DNA of 64,000 nt from Ciona intestinalis. Its lineage: Eukaryota > Chordata > Ascidiacea > Phlebobranchia > Cionidae. This document shows, piece by piece, positions 1-22,404 of this stretch. Numbering within the stretch: the stretch's first letter is position 1; each line of letters starts with the position of its first letter. The notes under the pieces are model-generated. The model was not told the DNA's origin and searched no databases. It was given only the letters and a program-made list of their open reading frames with translations. The stretch lies in contig NC_020174.2 of assembly GCF_000224145.3 (NCBI RefSeq), positions 5,226,856-5,290,855 of the forward strand, read 5' to 3'. A program made the translations under genes and the position numbers.

Positions 1-2470
1 GAGATGAAATCCAAGTTGGCATTCATCTAGCTTGTTAGTAGTATTCGTTTGGGCACCTAAACCACAAATTGATATTTTATTTCCTGTAAAATTGGCCTTT
101 CCATTTTTATGGTTTGTACAGCGATAAAAAATGGATAATATAACACTGCCGCGTGGAAGGCCTAAATGTGCAATACTATAAATGTCTGTAGACGTTATAC
201 ATCCAATATATGTTATAGATCAATCCATTTCACCTTCTAATTTAACCGATGCGGTGTCCTGGATAGTCAATTTCACTCCTTCCACCACACTAGCGAGGTT
301 ATCGTAGTCGGTTGCTTTAAACACACGAGAAGCGGCACCGGCAATTGTCAGAAGTTGATCTTCATTTATCTTATCACCAACACCAACTGAAACCGTTACA
401 ATTCCATTGGCCCTGAAGATATGACCGATCACACTTTATTTTTCTTGGCAAAAACATTTTAAATCATTGTTTACCTCGCCGCTTCCGCAGCAGGTTGAAC
501 ATTATCCACGTCGTCCGCACGACCATCCGTTAGAAAAATCATTTCTCTCGGTATGGATTTGCGTCCGTTGCTGTTAAACTCAGTGGTTGCCAAGTTTATT
601 GCATACCCGATGTACGTCCCCCCATGGTTCGCTCTATTGCCAACCATGTTGTCTATCTCGTCTGAAAGATGCGATGGTGTGTATATAGTAACAAAGTTGT
701 TTTTTAACTGTGTTTAAAGTGTATACTTAATAGAGTCTCATATGCCCATCTTTGTAAACGGACGCGGACGCGCGTGTCTACATCATTATCATAGCTGAAA
801 CCGATGACACCGACCTCAACATCCCCCGTATCAATGTAACTCCTGTGTTCGTAAAATACCAGTATATAACGACATAGCTGGTATAGTTCAACATTTCAAT
901 TCAAAGTACCTAAAAGATGATATAACTTGCTTCATCCAGTTCAAGGAGCTCAAATACTCCAACCTGTTCACAGTACCTGATTCGTCCACAACGAAAATTA
1001 TGTCTGCGGTCAGTTTTGCGATCGGACATGCTTTAAATAAAGAATATAATATTTTATTTTCATGTGGGGACAGTCTATATTACAGCGGTGTTTGATTTCA
1101 TTCACCTGTACCCGCCAACGATTTACCACGTTTCTAACTTAGTGGGTGTTTATTTTTTAGATTTTTTATATGTGGCTAATAATTTGGACAGTTCATAAGC
1201 CCACTGAGTCGGAGCACTTTTGATTAGGAGTCTTGCCCAAGATGAAATGAGTTTTCAACAGTGTCATCGTCAAGCCTTCTCTATCTATAGTCTCAAGAGG
1301 TAAATGCTCTGAGCACGCGATGGAAACGACATATGGTTAAAAGCAAAGGTGTGTTTGCATTGATTGTTTCTCGAGCATTTGATAATTTACCTGTAGTACA
1401 AGGTGATTTGAGCAATGTTGCTGCTGGTGACGTAGTGGATTTTTTATAACAAGCTCCGATCATCCGTCTTTGCAATTGAGATTTTGGACAATTGATGACG
1501 TGTTGATTTCCGCACACCTGTGCAGATGTAGTTGATTGATATTTGTTTATATCTATACCGCCACAGCACGGAAGTATATAGACCTACTTACGTATACACT
1601 ATGGTCATTGACATCCTTGCTTAGCGAAATTCCCATCGCCCCTGTCTTACCTATAAACGATCATCATGAATGTCATGCTTATTAATCAATGTCTCAATAG
1701 GAACATTAAAACAGATTGCAATATGTAATTGCAAAAGTACTACTAGCCTAGGGTGTATTACAGGTTAGAGGCCCGATGCTTCTAACATTGTGGGGGTATG
1801 TACCCTTGGTCACTATACCGCTCCAACCCAACGGTCCTTTACGGGTTTAGTAAATTCGCAGTCATACACTACAAAAAGGTGAAAAACTACCCAATTAATT
1901 ATACCTACAAAGTTACATACGTGGTACATTTTAAGCGGGCACGAGATGTATATAATTGTGAAACAAAACACCCGCCTGTTTTAACTCTATTGCCCCTCGA
2001 GGATAAATACCTTGGATTTATTCATTCATACTTACCCAATGCAGCTTCTTTCAAGCACTGAGTACTTCCGTTGGTTTTTCCATCAAATGTACATTTATAC
2101 AAAGATCCATTTTTCCTGTCGTACAGCGGTGCGCCAACAAACGCTTGAGAACTTGACAAAGACCTGTTGGGAATAAAATTGCAACAAAATAATCTTCGGC
2201 ACATTTTTACTGATTTTACAAATTCGCTTGTTTTATTTTATACGAAGACTTCGACGTTGGTTTTAAAATGCTTCCATTAGTTTATGGTAAAGTTACTTAC
2301 GTTTTAATCACCACTGATGCTCCAAAATGAATTACAGCTGAATCGTTTTTTATCGGAGAAAGAGAATGAAATTCCCTCGTCTCTACATTCTCTGCTTTTA
2401 TTGTCGCAACGCAATAAATTATTGCAATGTAACAAGGTAACGCTCTTGTAAACAATCTTAGCCAATTCAT
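1..2470 (-). CDS. Integrin alpha subunit with inserted I (VWA) domain, 5' part
   Basis: Cell-surface adhesion receptor alpha chain; the gene runs off the left edge. Exons read on the minus strand: 2301-2470 (ATG at 2470, signal peptide, then HFGASVVI), 2036-2163 (FVGAPLYDRKNGSLYKC, FG-GAP blade 1), 1592-1650 (MGISLSKDVND), 1391-1517 (Cys-containing blade 2), about 1215-1284 (uncertain end), 910-1030, 727-842, 475-661, 234-433 and the edge to 83. Splice phases agree through the first four exons and through the last five. The I domain shows DIIFVVDESGT (MIDAS loop, DxSxT rather than the usual DxSxS), NHGGTYIGYA (MIDAS Thr) and FLTDGRADD (MIDAS Asp). Order of signal peptide, blades 1-2 and then I domain is that of I-domain integrin alpha chains, known in vertebrates and ascidians. 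The link between the 1215-1284 exon and the exon ending at 1030 is not resolved. Which alpha subfamily is unclear. Confidence 0.85.
1762..2031 (+). repeat. tRNA-derived SINE copy (Cics-1-like), lacking its 5' head
   Basis: Shares with the better copy at 3339-3655 the segments around TGCTTCTAACATTGTGGG, CTCCAACCCAACGGTC, the CGGGCACGAGATGTAT stretch and the terminal ATTCATTCAT tail. It lies antisense in intron 2 of the integrin gene, and its tail ends within about five bases of the splice donor of exon 2036-2163. Confidence 0.75.
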
Positions 2471-3174
2471 TATATCAATTCTTTCTTAGTTTAATTTTCT
2501 TTTAAAACAAAATATATTAATTAACTATATTTTTGTTTTCGAGTAATAATTATATATTGTGCCTCTACACTACATGTATCTTTTTATTTAACTTTAAGAC
2601 ATTTAAACTCGTAGAAAACAGATATTTTTAATAGCTACATGCCCCCGCTAATATGTAAGTTGTATATAGGCTACTGAAGACAGTACAGGTGTAGGCCGAT
2701 TGATAAGCCAACCTATAAACTGTCAGACCGATTTCTGCGGATATTATTATGCTGGCCGCCTTTTTCAACATATCCATAATAGTTGCACGTAACTTCCACC
2801 CCGTAACAATATAACATACTTCCTGTGTAGACTATCACTCTATACAGAAGTAGCATCTTATATATACGAATAGCGTGGGCTTATTTTGCTGAAACGCTTT
2901 GTAAATTAAATGTTAAGTTATTGGACATTCCATGGCCTACTCAAATGTATTAAGTTCACACCGCGTATGCATACAAAAAAGCGCACCAGACTTTATCATA
3001 GATATATTCATTTTTTGAATAATCACATAAAAATGCGTTAGCTGTGATAGGTTTCCTTTCCTAATAAAAACCCCAATACGTAAACGTTCTTGGACCATTC
3101 ACAACATAGAGTATTTGTCTCAGTAGAAACCGTGCTGGTTGCAGCAAATGTGGGCATTTTGAAAGCTTGATTAT

Positions 3175-3240
3175 TACTCCCCCGTGTTCGAAGATCAATG
3201 CTGCTACCGTTGTAGGCGTTTGTGTGTCCTTAGACTTGCT
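3175..3240 (+). repeat. SINE fragment
   Basis: GTTCGAAGATCAATGCTGC and the following GTAGGCG..GTGTCCTTAGAC segment match the B-box and body region of the fuller SINE copy at 3339-3655. The flanks do not extend the match. Confidence 0.5.
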
Positions 3241-3338
3241 GGTTGGCTAAATTGTAGGTCAAATAATATAAAAAAATTACAAGCCCGCCACATAGTATAC
3301 AAAATTACAAGTAGATAAGTAGTAGGTACAAGTAGATT

Positions 3339-3655
3339 GAGTACACAGCTGGCATAGTGGTTAGCGCGCCTGCCTGTAACCCAGAGGTAATGGGTTCAAG
3401 GCTCGACGCTGCTACCATTGTGGGCTTGGGCAAGACACTTAACGACAATTGCTCCAACCCAGTGGTCACTAATGGGTTGTCTAAATTATCAGCCATAAAA
3501 AAATAAAAAATAAAAAATAAATAATAACTCACAAAGTAACTTACATGGTAACTCATAAGCTGGCACGAGGTGTATGAACACACGTGTTATAACGACTGTC
3601 GTTTTCCGGCCACGCGAGGATAAAGTAAGTTTCATTCATTCATTCATTCATTCAA
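3339..3655 (+). repeat. tRNA-derived SINE (Cics-1-like), best copy in window
   Basis: The head TGGCATAGTGGTTAGCGCGC resembles a Pol III A box, and GGGTTCAAGGCTC resembles a tRNA B box. The body carries TTGGGCAAGACACTTAACG, CTCCAACCCAGTGGTCACTA and GGTGTATGAACACACGTG, and it ends in five ATTC units. This architecture (tRNA-like head, unrelated body, short tandem tail) is that of a SINE. Ciona has such a family, described as Cics-1; assignment to it is from memory. Confidence 0.85.
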
Positions 3656-4956
3656 CATAGATACTACATTATCGCCCAGCTCGCACAAAAAGTTCTTTCG
3701 GCACATTTGCTTGCTCGCAGTCTGGTCGAATCGGCAACCAAACCCTCACCGAGCCGGAAGCACAGACGTATTCTTTGTCTGTTGTTAATTAGGTAGGTAA
3801 GACCGTTGTTAAGTGTTGGAAATTACTACGATTACGGTAAAACGAGCTTTCTTGTAGTCGTTGAACAAGGAAAGGTATATTCAGTTTAGCAAAGTCGGTA
3901 ATTATTTGTGAATTGTGACGATATTGTACCAGCGGAGAGAGTGGGAGAAAGTTGGTCTTTATTTATTATAGATCAGCATTAAATGAATCTAAATTTAGTA
4001 TATACACCTTTATTTTGTATCTCATGATCAGTATGTTAATATACTAAATACATTGCACCAGGAATACTTTGATAACTGACTTATAGATTGTGCTAAACTA
4101 CTCTATGGTGCGTGGTGTCACTTCCATTTTTTCTACTTTTATAGTAGAATCTAATGTCAAGTGGTACTAGATTTTTGTAAATGTCATCGTTTCACATTTT
4201 TACCTAAAAATGACTGAATCGTTAGTGTCAATTTTTTAACGCAATGTATCATAGAAGCAATATCATGAGTGGATTGTTTTCATTCTTCATATTGTTTCTG
4301 AATCCCCTTGGTTAATTATCTACAGGCCCCATCATAGAAATATCAATATTCGATTATTTTATCAATAAAAGGCTCCTCCCGTCTGCAGAGTATTGCAGGT
4401 GCGCGAGTGATTTTGTTCACAAACTTCTGGTAATGCAAATCAAAATTTGTTCCACGGATGCCGATTAAATAAACAATGAACCAAATTTGTTATAAATTAA
4501 ATAAATCTCTTAAATGTGACTTGTAAATGTACGTGCTTTGAATGCCAATTTTTTAAGATTGCACTCTCATACATGAAAAGTAACATTCTGCACGCCAGCA
4601 CTCATAACATCTTGTCAGGAACTACCATATATTCTGCAAACTGGGCGCTCCTAATATTGCTTCTATATTACAATGTATGTATACTGATTACTGACACTGC
4701 AGATCCATTATTTTCTGGTGAAAACGGACATTCATGCCAAAATGGGAACCGACAATCGATTTTTGTAACCCAGTATTATACTTTTTTCTGTTTATTGTAT
4801 GTTTATCTTTATCATATTTTCCTCTACTCTTATTCCTAGCATTCACCTTTATTTTTTTGCAAGACTAGGTATTGGTAAAACATGCCAGGCTCTTGACCAC
4901 TGGATTAAATTTTAAACTTGGATTAAAACCAAGATCTTGGTTGAATAAGACCAGTC

Positions 4957-17377
<12,421 letters not shown>

Positions 17378-18116
17378 ACGATTGCGCAACATCTGGTCCG
17401 CATTCATGACTCGACTTTGCACTTCATTATCCTCGACCATGAGAACATCCAGCTGTGGACGATTGTGCATCTACGTGGAAACCATGCACGTTGTCACTGT
17501 ATGTCTCATCTAAGTTGTTCTCCAAGCATGTATGCAGCAGCCACGCATGCCTCCATCTTGGAGTGCAAATATACGCAAAGTGGTGACCCCTATGTATATA
17601 ACTTGTTTTATTTCTGCGCCGGATTGCAACTTTGTGAGCAAACATCTGGCTGGTTTTGGGTTTTATGATTGACAGATTTTCTGCCTTTCTTGTTTTACGT
17701 TGCCATTTTACTGCTTCTGATTGAAAGTGCCTGGTCACTCTTTCTTTCGCCTTTGACGTTATTATTTCAAACTGGTGTATACGCTGCAACTATGGCGCGC
17801 ATAAGTTGCTTTTAAGTAGTTTTTTTTTTCCGGAAAACATGAAAATAATGAACTGCTGAAATATTTTGATTTTTGCATTCAATTTCCGGCGGCATTGACT
17901 GTACACAGTGAACAAAGCTATATATATATATATAACTTTGTGTAAAATTATTTATGGCTATTTTGCTCGTGGCTTTCAAACCTTACAGCAAACGAGAACT
18001 GCAATCGTGCGCAGTTCAGTTTTCATAATTGCCGGCTATAGCCAAATAATATGTGTCTGTTATATTTTCTTTGTATATTTCGCATCTACTATACATGGCC
18101 CTATGTTCGAGGTATC

Positions 18117-18122
18117 AATAAA
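18117..18122 (+). promoter_or_regulatory. Candidate poly(A) signal of MAP4K
   Basis: AATAAA within a run of overlapping AATA units, 740 bp after the MAP4K stop codon. Earlier cleavage cannot be excluded. Confidence 0.4.
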
Positions 18123-18177
18123 TAAATAAATATTGGTAATGCGCTTGGACTAATTGTAGTTCATTAAAGATTAGTGA

Positions 18178-18276
18178 TCAGGAATCTTTTAATGGCTCAT
18201 CTGGAATACACTATTAGCTCTTGAAAGATTATTTATAATTTAAACAATGCTTGGTAGCAGAAGTACCAGTAAGTTA
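18178..18276 (+). repeat. Foldback repeat with internal hammerhead segment missing
   Basis: CTTTTAATGGCTCATCTGGA is the left arm, AGCTCTTGAAAGATTATTTA the right arm, and AATGCTTGGTAGCAGAAGTA the terminus. The roughly 90 bp between the arms in the 63606 copy are reduced to a few bases. Confidence 0.65.
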
Positions 18277-18769
18277 GTTATAAATACAATATTTTGTATA
18301 ACTTTACCTGTCTGTTCCATTACGATTAAAACATGGACAAAACAACGAGACTGTGCCTTAAAATATTTTTTTTTGTCCAAAACGTAAATAAAACATTAGT
18401 ATGGTTGCGTTTACCAGCGCTTACTATTTCTATTTTTGCTCTCTTTCGGTCTTGTTTTGAAAGTTTCAGCATAGGGGTTTCAAACCTCGCCAAAGGTTCA
18501 CGTGCATAAAAAAGGTTAAATATGCGTTAAAAGTTTCTTTATTACTAAGTGGTACGTTTGAATAGTAAAATATATTTTTGTGTGGCCTTATGCTTATTAG
18601 TTTATCTTGGCAATACGTTTGTTGTTAATGAAAAAACTTTCCGACTTTCTCCTACGTTATCAGACCGCTGAACGTTTATGTAATGTAATGTAACTACTTA
18701 TTAGTACTTACTCATATAGGCACAATCCTGTAACTCCTGAGGGCTTATGACGTACTAACCCTTAACCAC

Positions 18770-18846
18770 TGACACCTAACTTATAACTATAACCACAAGC
18801 TACCAACCAGCCTAAATTTACCGTACAGGAGGATTCGTCACTAATT
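18770..18846 (+). repeat. Dispersed promoter-proximal repeat, copy 1
   Basis: CCAACCAGCCTAAATTTACC followed by GTACAGGAGGATTCGTCACT matches copies at 58350-58430 (CCCACCAGTCTAATCTGTAC) and 60790-60852 (TCCACCAGCCTAATCTGTAA). Each is preceded by a CT/CA-rich stretch. Confidence 0.45.
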
Positions 18847-18886
18847 CCAATGTTTTGTGTATTTATAGTGTTAGCTGATAATAAAA

Positions 18887-19450
18887 ATGCCGATATTGTG
18901 GAGAATAATCAGACCCACTGTTAAGTGCCTGAGTGCCGTTAACAAATCTTCCGCTCTTCATACGAGAGTTTTATTATCAAGAACTGCCACAACTAATGCT
19001 GCTGTTGAAGAACCATTGCCACCTCCTGAAAGAGATAATGAAGCCAGAGTGTTTGAACCCAAAATTGTCAATCTGGTTGACTCAATTTCGAGTCTAACCC
19101 TTCGGGAAGTTGCGGACTTGAATGAGCTATTAAAATCGACATTAAATATAAAAGACACCCCAATGATGGCTGCACAGGTAGCGGCTCCAGCAGCTGCAGC
19201 AGAAGCAGAGGAAAAACAAGCAGTTCCAGAGAAAACAGAATTTGGAGTAAAACTTTTGGAGTTCTCACCTGCAGATAAAATAAAACTGATCAAAGCCATT
19301 AAAGCAGTAAAGGAAAACTTTAACTTGGTTCAGGCGAAAAAATTTGTTGAGAGTTTGCCACAGATTGTAAAAGATGAAGCTTCTAAAGAAGAAGCGGAAG
19401 AAATGAAGAAGATACTCGAGGAAGCTGGTGGAAAAGTAGACATTGTGTAA
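18887..19450 (+). CDS. MRPL12: Mitochondrial ribosomal protein L12 (bL12m)
   Basis: A 187-residue protein in one uninterrupted exon. It is a stalk protein of the mitochondrial large ribosomal subunit that recruits translation factors. The N-terminus is rich in Arg, Ser and Thr with almost no acids for about 40 residues, as in a mitochondrial targeting peptide. Residues about 60-95 (VNLVDSISSLTLREVADLNE) are the L7/L12 dimerisation region. An Ala/Glu hinge follows (AAPAAAAEAEE). The C-terminal domain has KTEFGVKLLEFSPADKIKLI, KAIKAVKENFNLVQAKKFVE and LEEAGGKVDIV, matching the L7/L12 C-terminal fold. TTTATAG at about 18863-18869 just before the ATG could be a spliced-leader acceptor or the end of a 5' UTR intron. 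The lack of introns among intron-rich neighbours is notable. Confidence 0.95.
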   Translation: MPILWRIIRPTVKCLSAVNKSSALHTRVLLSRTATTNAAVEEPLPPPERDNEARVFEPKIVNLVDSISSLTLREVADLNELLKSTLNIKDTPMMAAQVAAPAAAAEAEEKQAVPEKTEFGVKLLEFSPADKIKLIKAIKAVKENFNLVQAKKFVESLPQIVKDEASKEEAEEMKKILEEAGGKVDIV

Positions 19451-19739
19451 AGAATTATTCACATGCATACCATTTTTATAGTGTCGTGAAAATCTAAAGT
19501 TTCTGCACGATAATATCTCAGCTTTTCGAGTTTGCCAATTTTGAGTGGGCCTACCTAGTTGGTTTCTAAAAATATAACCATATGAGCTTCTTAATTAAAT
19601 GTTTGGATACTTACTAAGTCAATTCTTGACAGTTCATTTAATAACCCATCAAGTATGATAGTTCCTGTGCTTTTTAAGAACTGTAACATCCATTTTTCTT
19701 CCTAGAACATAAATATAATAGTAGAGTGATTTTGCAACA

Positions 19740-22404
19740 ATGGTTATATGCAAGTTCTACCAACAAGGTAACTGCAAATTTGGAAGCCGATGTTATAATG
19801 AACATGTAAGGTATAATGAGAACAGAAGCAGAGGTCAACAAAGGAGTCAAAATGGTAACTATTATTCAATTTTAAACATACACCAACCACTGGAATATAA
19901 TTTTAAAGTAAACTGTCTTACGAATTGTTTGTTTTATTTTAGACAACTACGGCAACAGAGGTCGTAATCAAAACTATGTTCAGCCTTCTCGATTTGATGA
20001 TTCGAATCGGCAACATAAATCCCACACAACAGGTCGGTTGCACGTTTGTCTTCAATGGTTTTCACTGATACGTTATACATGTGTAAATGTGTAATAACAT
20101 ATATATGCCTGTTTTCTATTACCAGATAACTACAGCAGTCCATTTAACAGAGGTGGAAGCAACAACACAAATTTTTCCTCTGGGTCAGAAAAACACCATA
20201 CACAACAAAGCATAGACAAGTATTTAATTAAAAACATATTTTTTAAAAATATATTGATACAATAGTTTATATCCAATTCAATTCTCTTTTTGGGTGCTGT
20301 GAATGAATGAATGAAACTTACTTTATCCTGGCGTGACCGGAAAACGAAAGTCGATATAACACACGGGTTTTGATACACCTCGTGCCAGCTTACGAGTTGC
20401 CATGTATGTTACTTATTGGGTGATTATTCTTTGGGGGAATATTTTAATTTTTATATATATGGCCAGTGACGCAGCCAGAAAAAAAAAGTAAGGGAGGGGG
20501 CGGTTTAATCAAAATATTTTTTAAAATATTTTGTCAAACTATGCAACATGCACAGCTTTCACCTGTTATTTCTTCAGCAGACAAATTTAAAAGAAACCTA
20601 AAACTACAAAGTATAAACCACTGACTTCCAATGTTTTATATGCCATGTTGCAAAGTTATCATGGTGGTAACAGTGAGATATCACCGTTCACCACATTTGT
20701 ACAAATTGCTACTATTTCCAAAATACAGTAGAACCCACAAAGTTAAATACATACCAACATGTAAGCAGGTGTAAATTAGCACGTGTGTCATAACAACTGT
20801 CCTTGGCTGGCCACACAAGGGAAAATATATAACTTTCATTTATTCCTACAGATTCCATTGGACCTCAAAATCCCAATCAAATCGCTTCAACGCTTTGGCT
20901 GAGTTAGAAGAACCTCCATTATCATCCAATACTGTTCAATCAGAAGACCATGCATCTATGTTTAAGACAATATCAGAAGACATGGCTCTGTGGCCAAGTT
21001 CAAAAATGTGGCCGTTTTCATGTTATTCATATGCAAAGGAGAAAAATTGCGTAGAAGGTAAAGTGAACCTTTTTTATTGCTTGTATAAATTGTATAACAT
21101 CAGTATTTGTGTAAAATGCACAAGTTGTATTTTAATGTTTACATGTGTAAATTAATGTAACATGTTTTTCTTTTTTTACCTTACACAACTAAATATTTTA
21201 AGTTAAAAATATAGTTTATAAGATTGATTTTTATTGGTATTAAAAACATTGATATTATAATTTACAAGCAAACTTTGTGCAAAATAAGGTTTGGCCGACA
21301 TACAACCTGAGGAAATCCGTACTTTGTATTATCTTTATGGTTTGGAGCGATATCGAAATATCTTGGATGAAGTTGAACTTATCTACACAAAGTTAGTATT
21401 TAATATAAATATAGGAATCGATAGGATACAATTTCATAATTCTTTGAATGTTTTTTGTTTACTACCAAATGGGACAAGAAGTAGTGTAAAGGTATCTTAT
21501 CTTCCTCCACCCTACTATACAATATACACTCTTACCACAAAACTACATTGTTAAAGTAAAAACTTAAACTTATTCACTTCACAGACGCAAGGAAGAGTTG
21601 AGATACATGAGTGAGGAAACAAAGTCTTCACTTTTATTACAACTTGGATCATCAATAGAGTCTAACCCATCTGCTGGCCTCTCTATTTATTCTTTGTACG
21701 GTCCTGGCACAGGTGAGTATTATTTCTAATTTATGTTGGATATTTATTTTGTAATGTTTAGTATTTTGTTTATATTTCGGAAACTGTTTTTTCTAATTAA
21801 TGCACAAAACAAAACAGTGTTGTCTGTCAGGCTCAGCTTCAATGTAAACACATCATGTTGTACTTGTGTTTATTACATTATACACTATGTTTCGTTGCAG
21901 CAGGTGTTTTAAATACTAAATGTTACATTCAGTGAATTAGAATATATGATGTGTCTGTCGTAGAATATCCTTTTAACAATCATGCGCGTTTGACTTAGGA
22001 CATCTTTTCAGTTTTACCTATTTTTTATAGAGTTTAAGTCTTCTTCAAAAGTAGCAGATGTTGCTGCGTTTCCTACTCAATCCACCGTAAACCCGACCGT
22101 TACTAGCACAACAACTGATTTGTTCAAACCCGCTGTTGCACAATCCAACCCATCTGCTTTACCGCCACCTAGCAGTAGTTTTATTCAACCACCGCCAGCG
22201 ACTGGTGGCGCACTAGGGCAAATGTTTAAGACAGTTCCAGCCGCTGAGACAAAACCGTTGGTATCGGTGTCATTAACTACGCAAGACCCGACGTACACAG
22301 ATAAAACTGAACTAACAGCAACTGAACTGCAGCAGTTTGAAGCGCAAAGCTTCACGTTAGGCAAAATCCCAATGCGTCCTCCCCCCAAAGACCTATGCAG
22401 GTAG
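19740..22404 (+). CDS. NUP42: NUP42 (NUPL2/hCG1) nucleoporin, CCCH zinc finger
   Basis: Cytoplasmic-face nucleoporin that binds Gle1 and helps mRNA export. Exons 19740-19854, 19943-20032, 20126-20219, 20852-21057, 21289-21391, 21595-21712, 22031-22404; phases join throughout. It opens with a CCCH finger, MVICKFYQQGNCKFGSRC..H, like the start of human NUP42. A conserved middle follows (FKTISEDMALWPSSKMWPFS; DIQPEEIRTLYY), then a Ser/Thr/Pro-rich tail in which FG repeats are nearly absent. The last residues FTLGKIPMRPPPKDLC match the Gle1-binding C-terminus of NUP42 (human FTLGKIPLKPPP). A pyrimidine-rich TTTTTCTTCCTAG just before 19706 is an acceptor-like site 35 bp upstream of the ATG and may receive a spliced leader. 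Confidence 0.93.
20300..20458 (-). repeat. SINE copy, antisense
   Basis: GAATGAATGAATGAAACTTA is the tail on the minus strand, followed by CTTTATCCTGGCGTGACCGG, ATAACACACGGGTTTTGATA and CACCTCGTGCCAGCTTACGA. Lies in NUP42 intron 3. Confidence 0.8.
20462..20530 (+). mobile_element. Partial hAT-type MITE (left end)
   Basis: CCAGTGACGCAGCCAGAAAA followed by a G-rich run and TTTAATC parallels the left end of the element at 10132. No matching right terminal repeat is seen, so it is truncated and older. Confidence 0.6.
20728..20846 (+). repeat. SINE 3' part whose tail abuts a splice acceptor
   Basis: TTAGCACGTGTGTCATAACA, ACTGTCCTTGGCTGGCCACA and TTTCATTTATTC correspond to the SINE 3' body and tail. 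The tail runs directly into CTACAG, the acceptor of NUP42 exon 20852-21057. Confidence 0.7.
21411..21512 (+). mobile_element. GGGACACC foldback MITE, 3' half
   Basis: TAATTCTTTGAATGTTTTTT, GTTTACTACCAAATGGGACA and AAAGGTATCTTATCTTCC match the 3' half of the element at 42950. NUP42 intron 5. Confidence 0.7.

Larger units (their letters stand above)
2471..4956. other. Intergenic region between divergent integrin and MAP4K genes
   Basis: No coding exon recognised. Must hold the promoters of the minus-strand integrin gene and the plus-strand kinase gene. Contains the SINE copies described at 3175 and 3339. The rest is AT-rich and otherwise featureless to reading. Confidence 0.6.
17378..18886. 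other. MAP4K 3' UTR and intergenic stretch before MRPL12
   Basis: No convincing coding sequence. A 120-codon minus-strand frame at 17427-17789 has no recognisable domain and no splice partner. Contains a TA dinucleotide run near 17921, an AATAAA cluster from 18117 that could end the MAP4K transcript, a foldback repeat at 18178, and a promoter-proximal repeat at 18770. Confidence 0.6.

Noticed and set aside
3339-3415. Possible tRNA gene
   Set aside because: A- and B-box-like motifs are present but no cloverleaf closes; the dispersed copies with a common body show it to be a SINE head.
17427-17789. 120-codon minus-strand frame after MAP4K
   Set aside because: No domain, no conserved motif, and it lies in the probable MAP4K 3' UTR.
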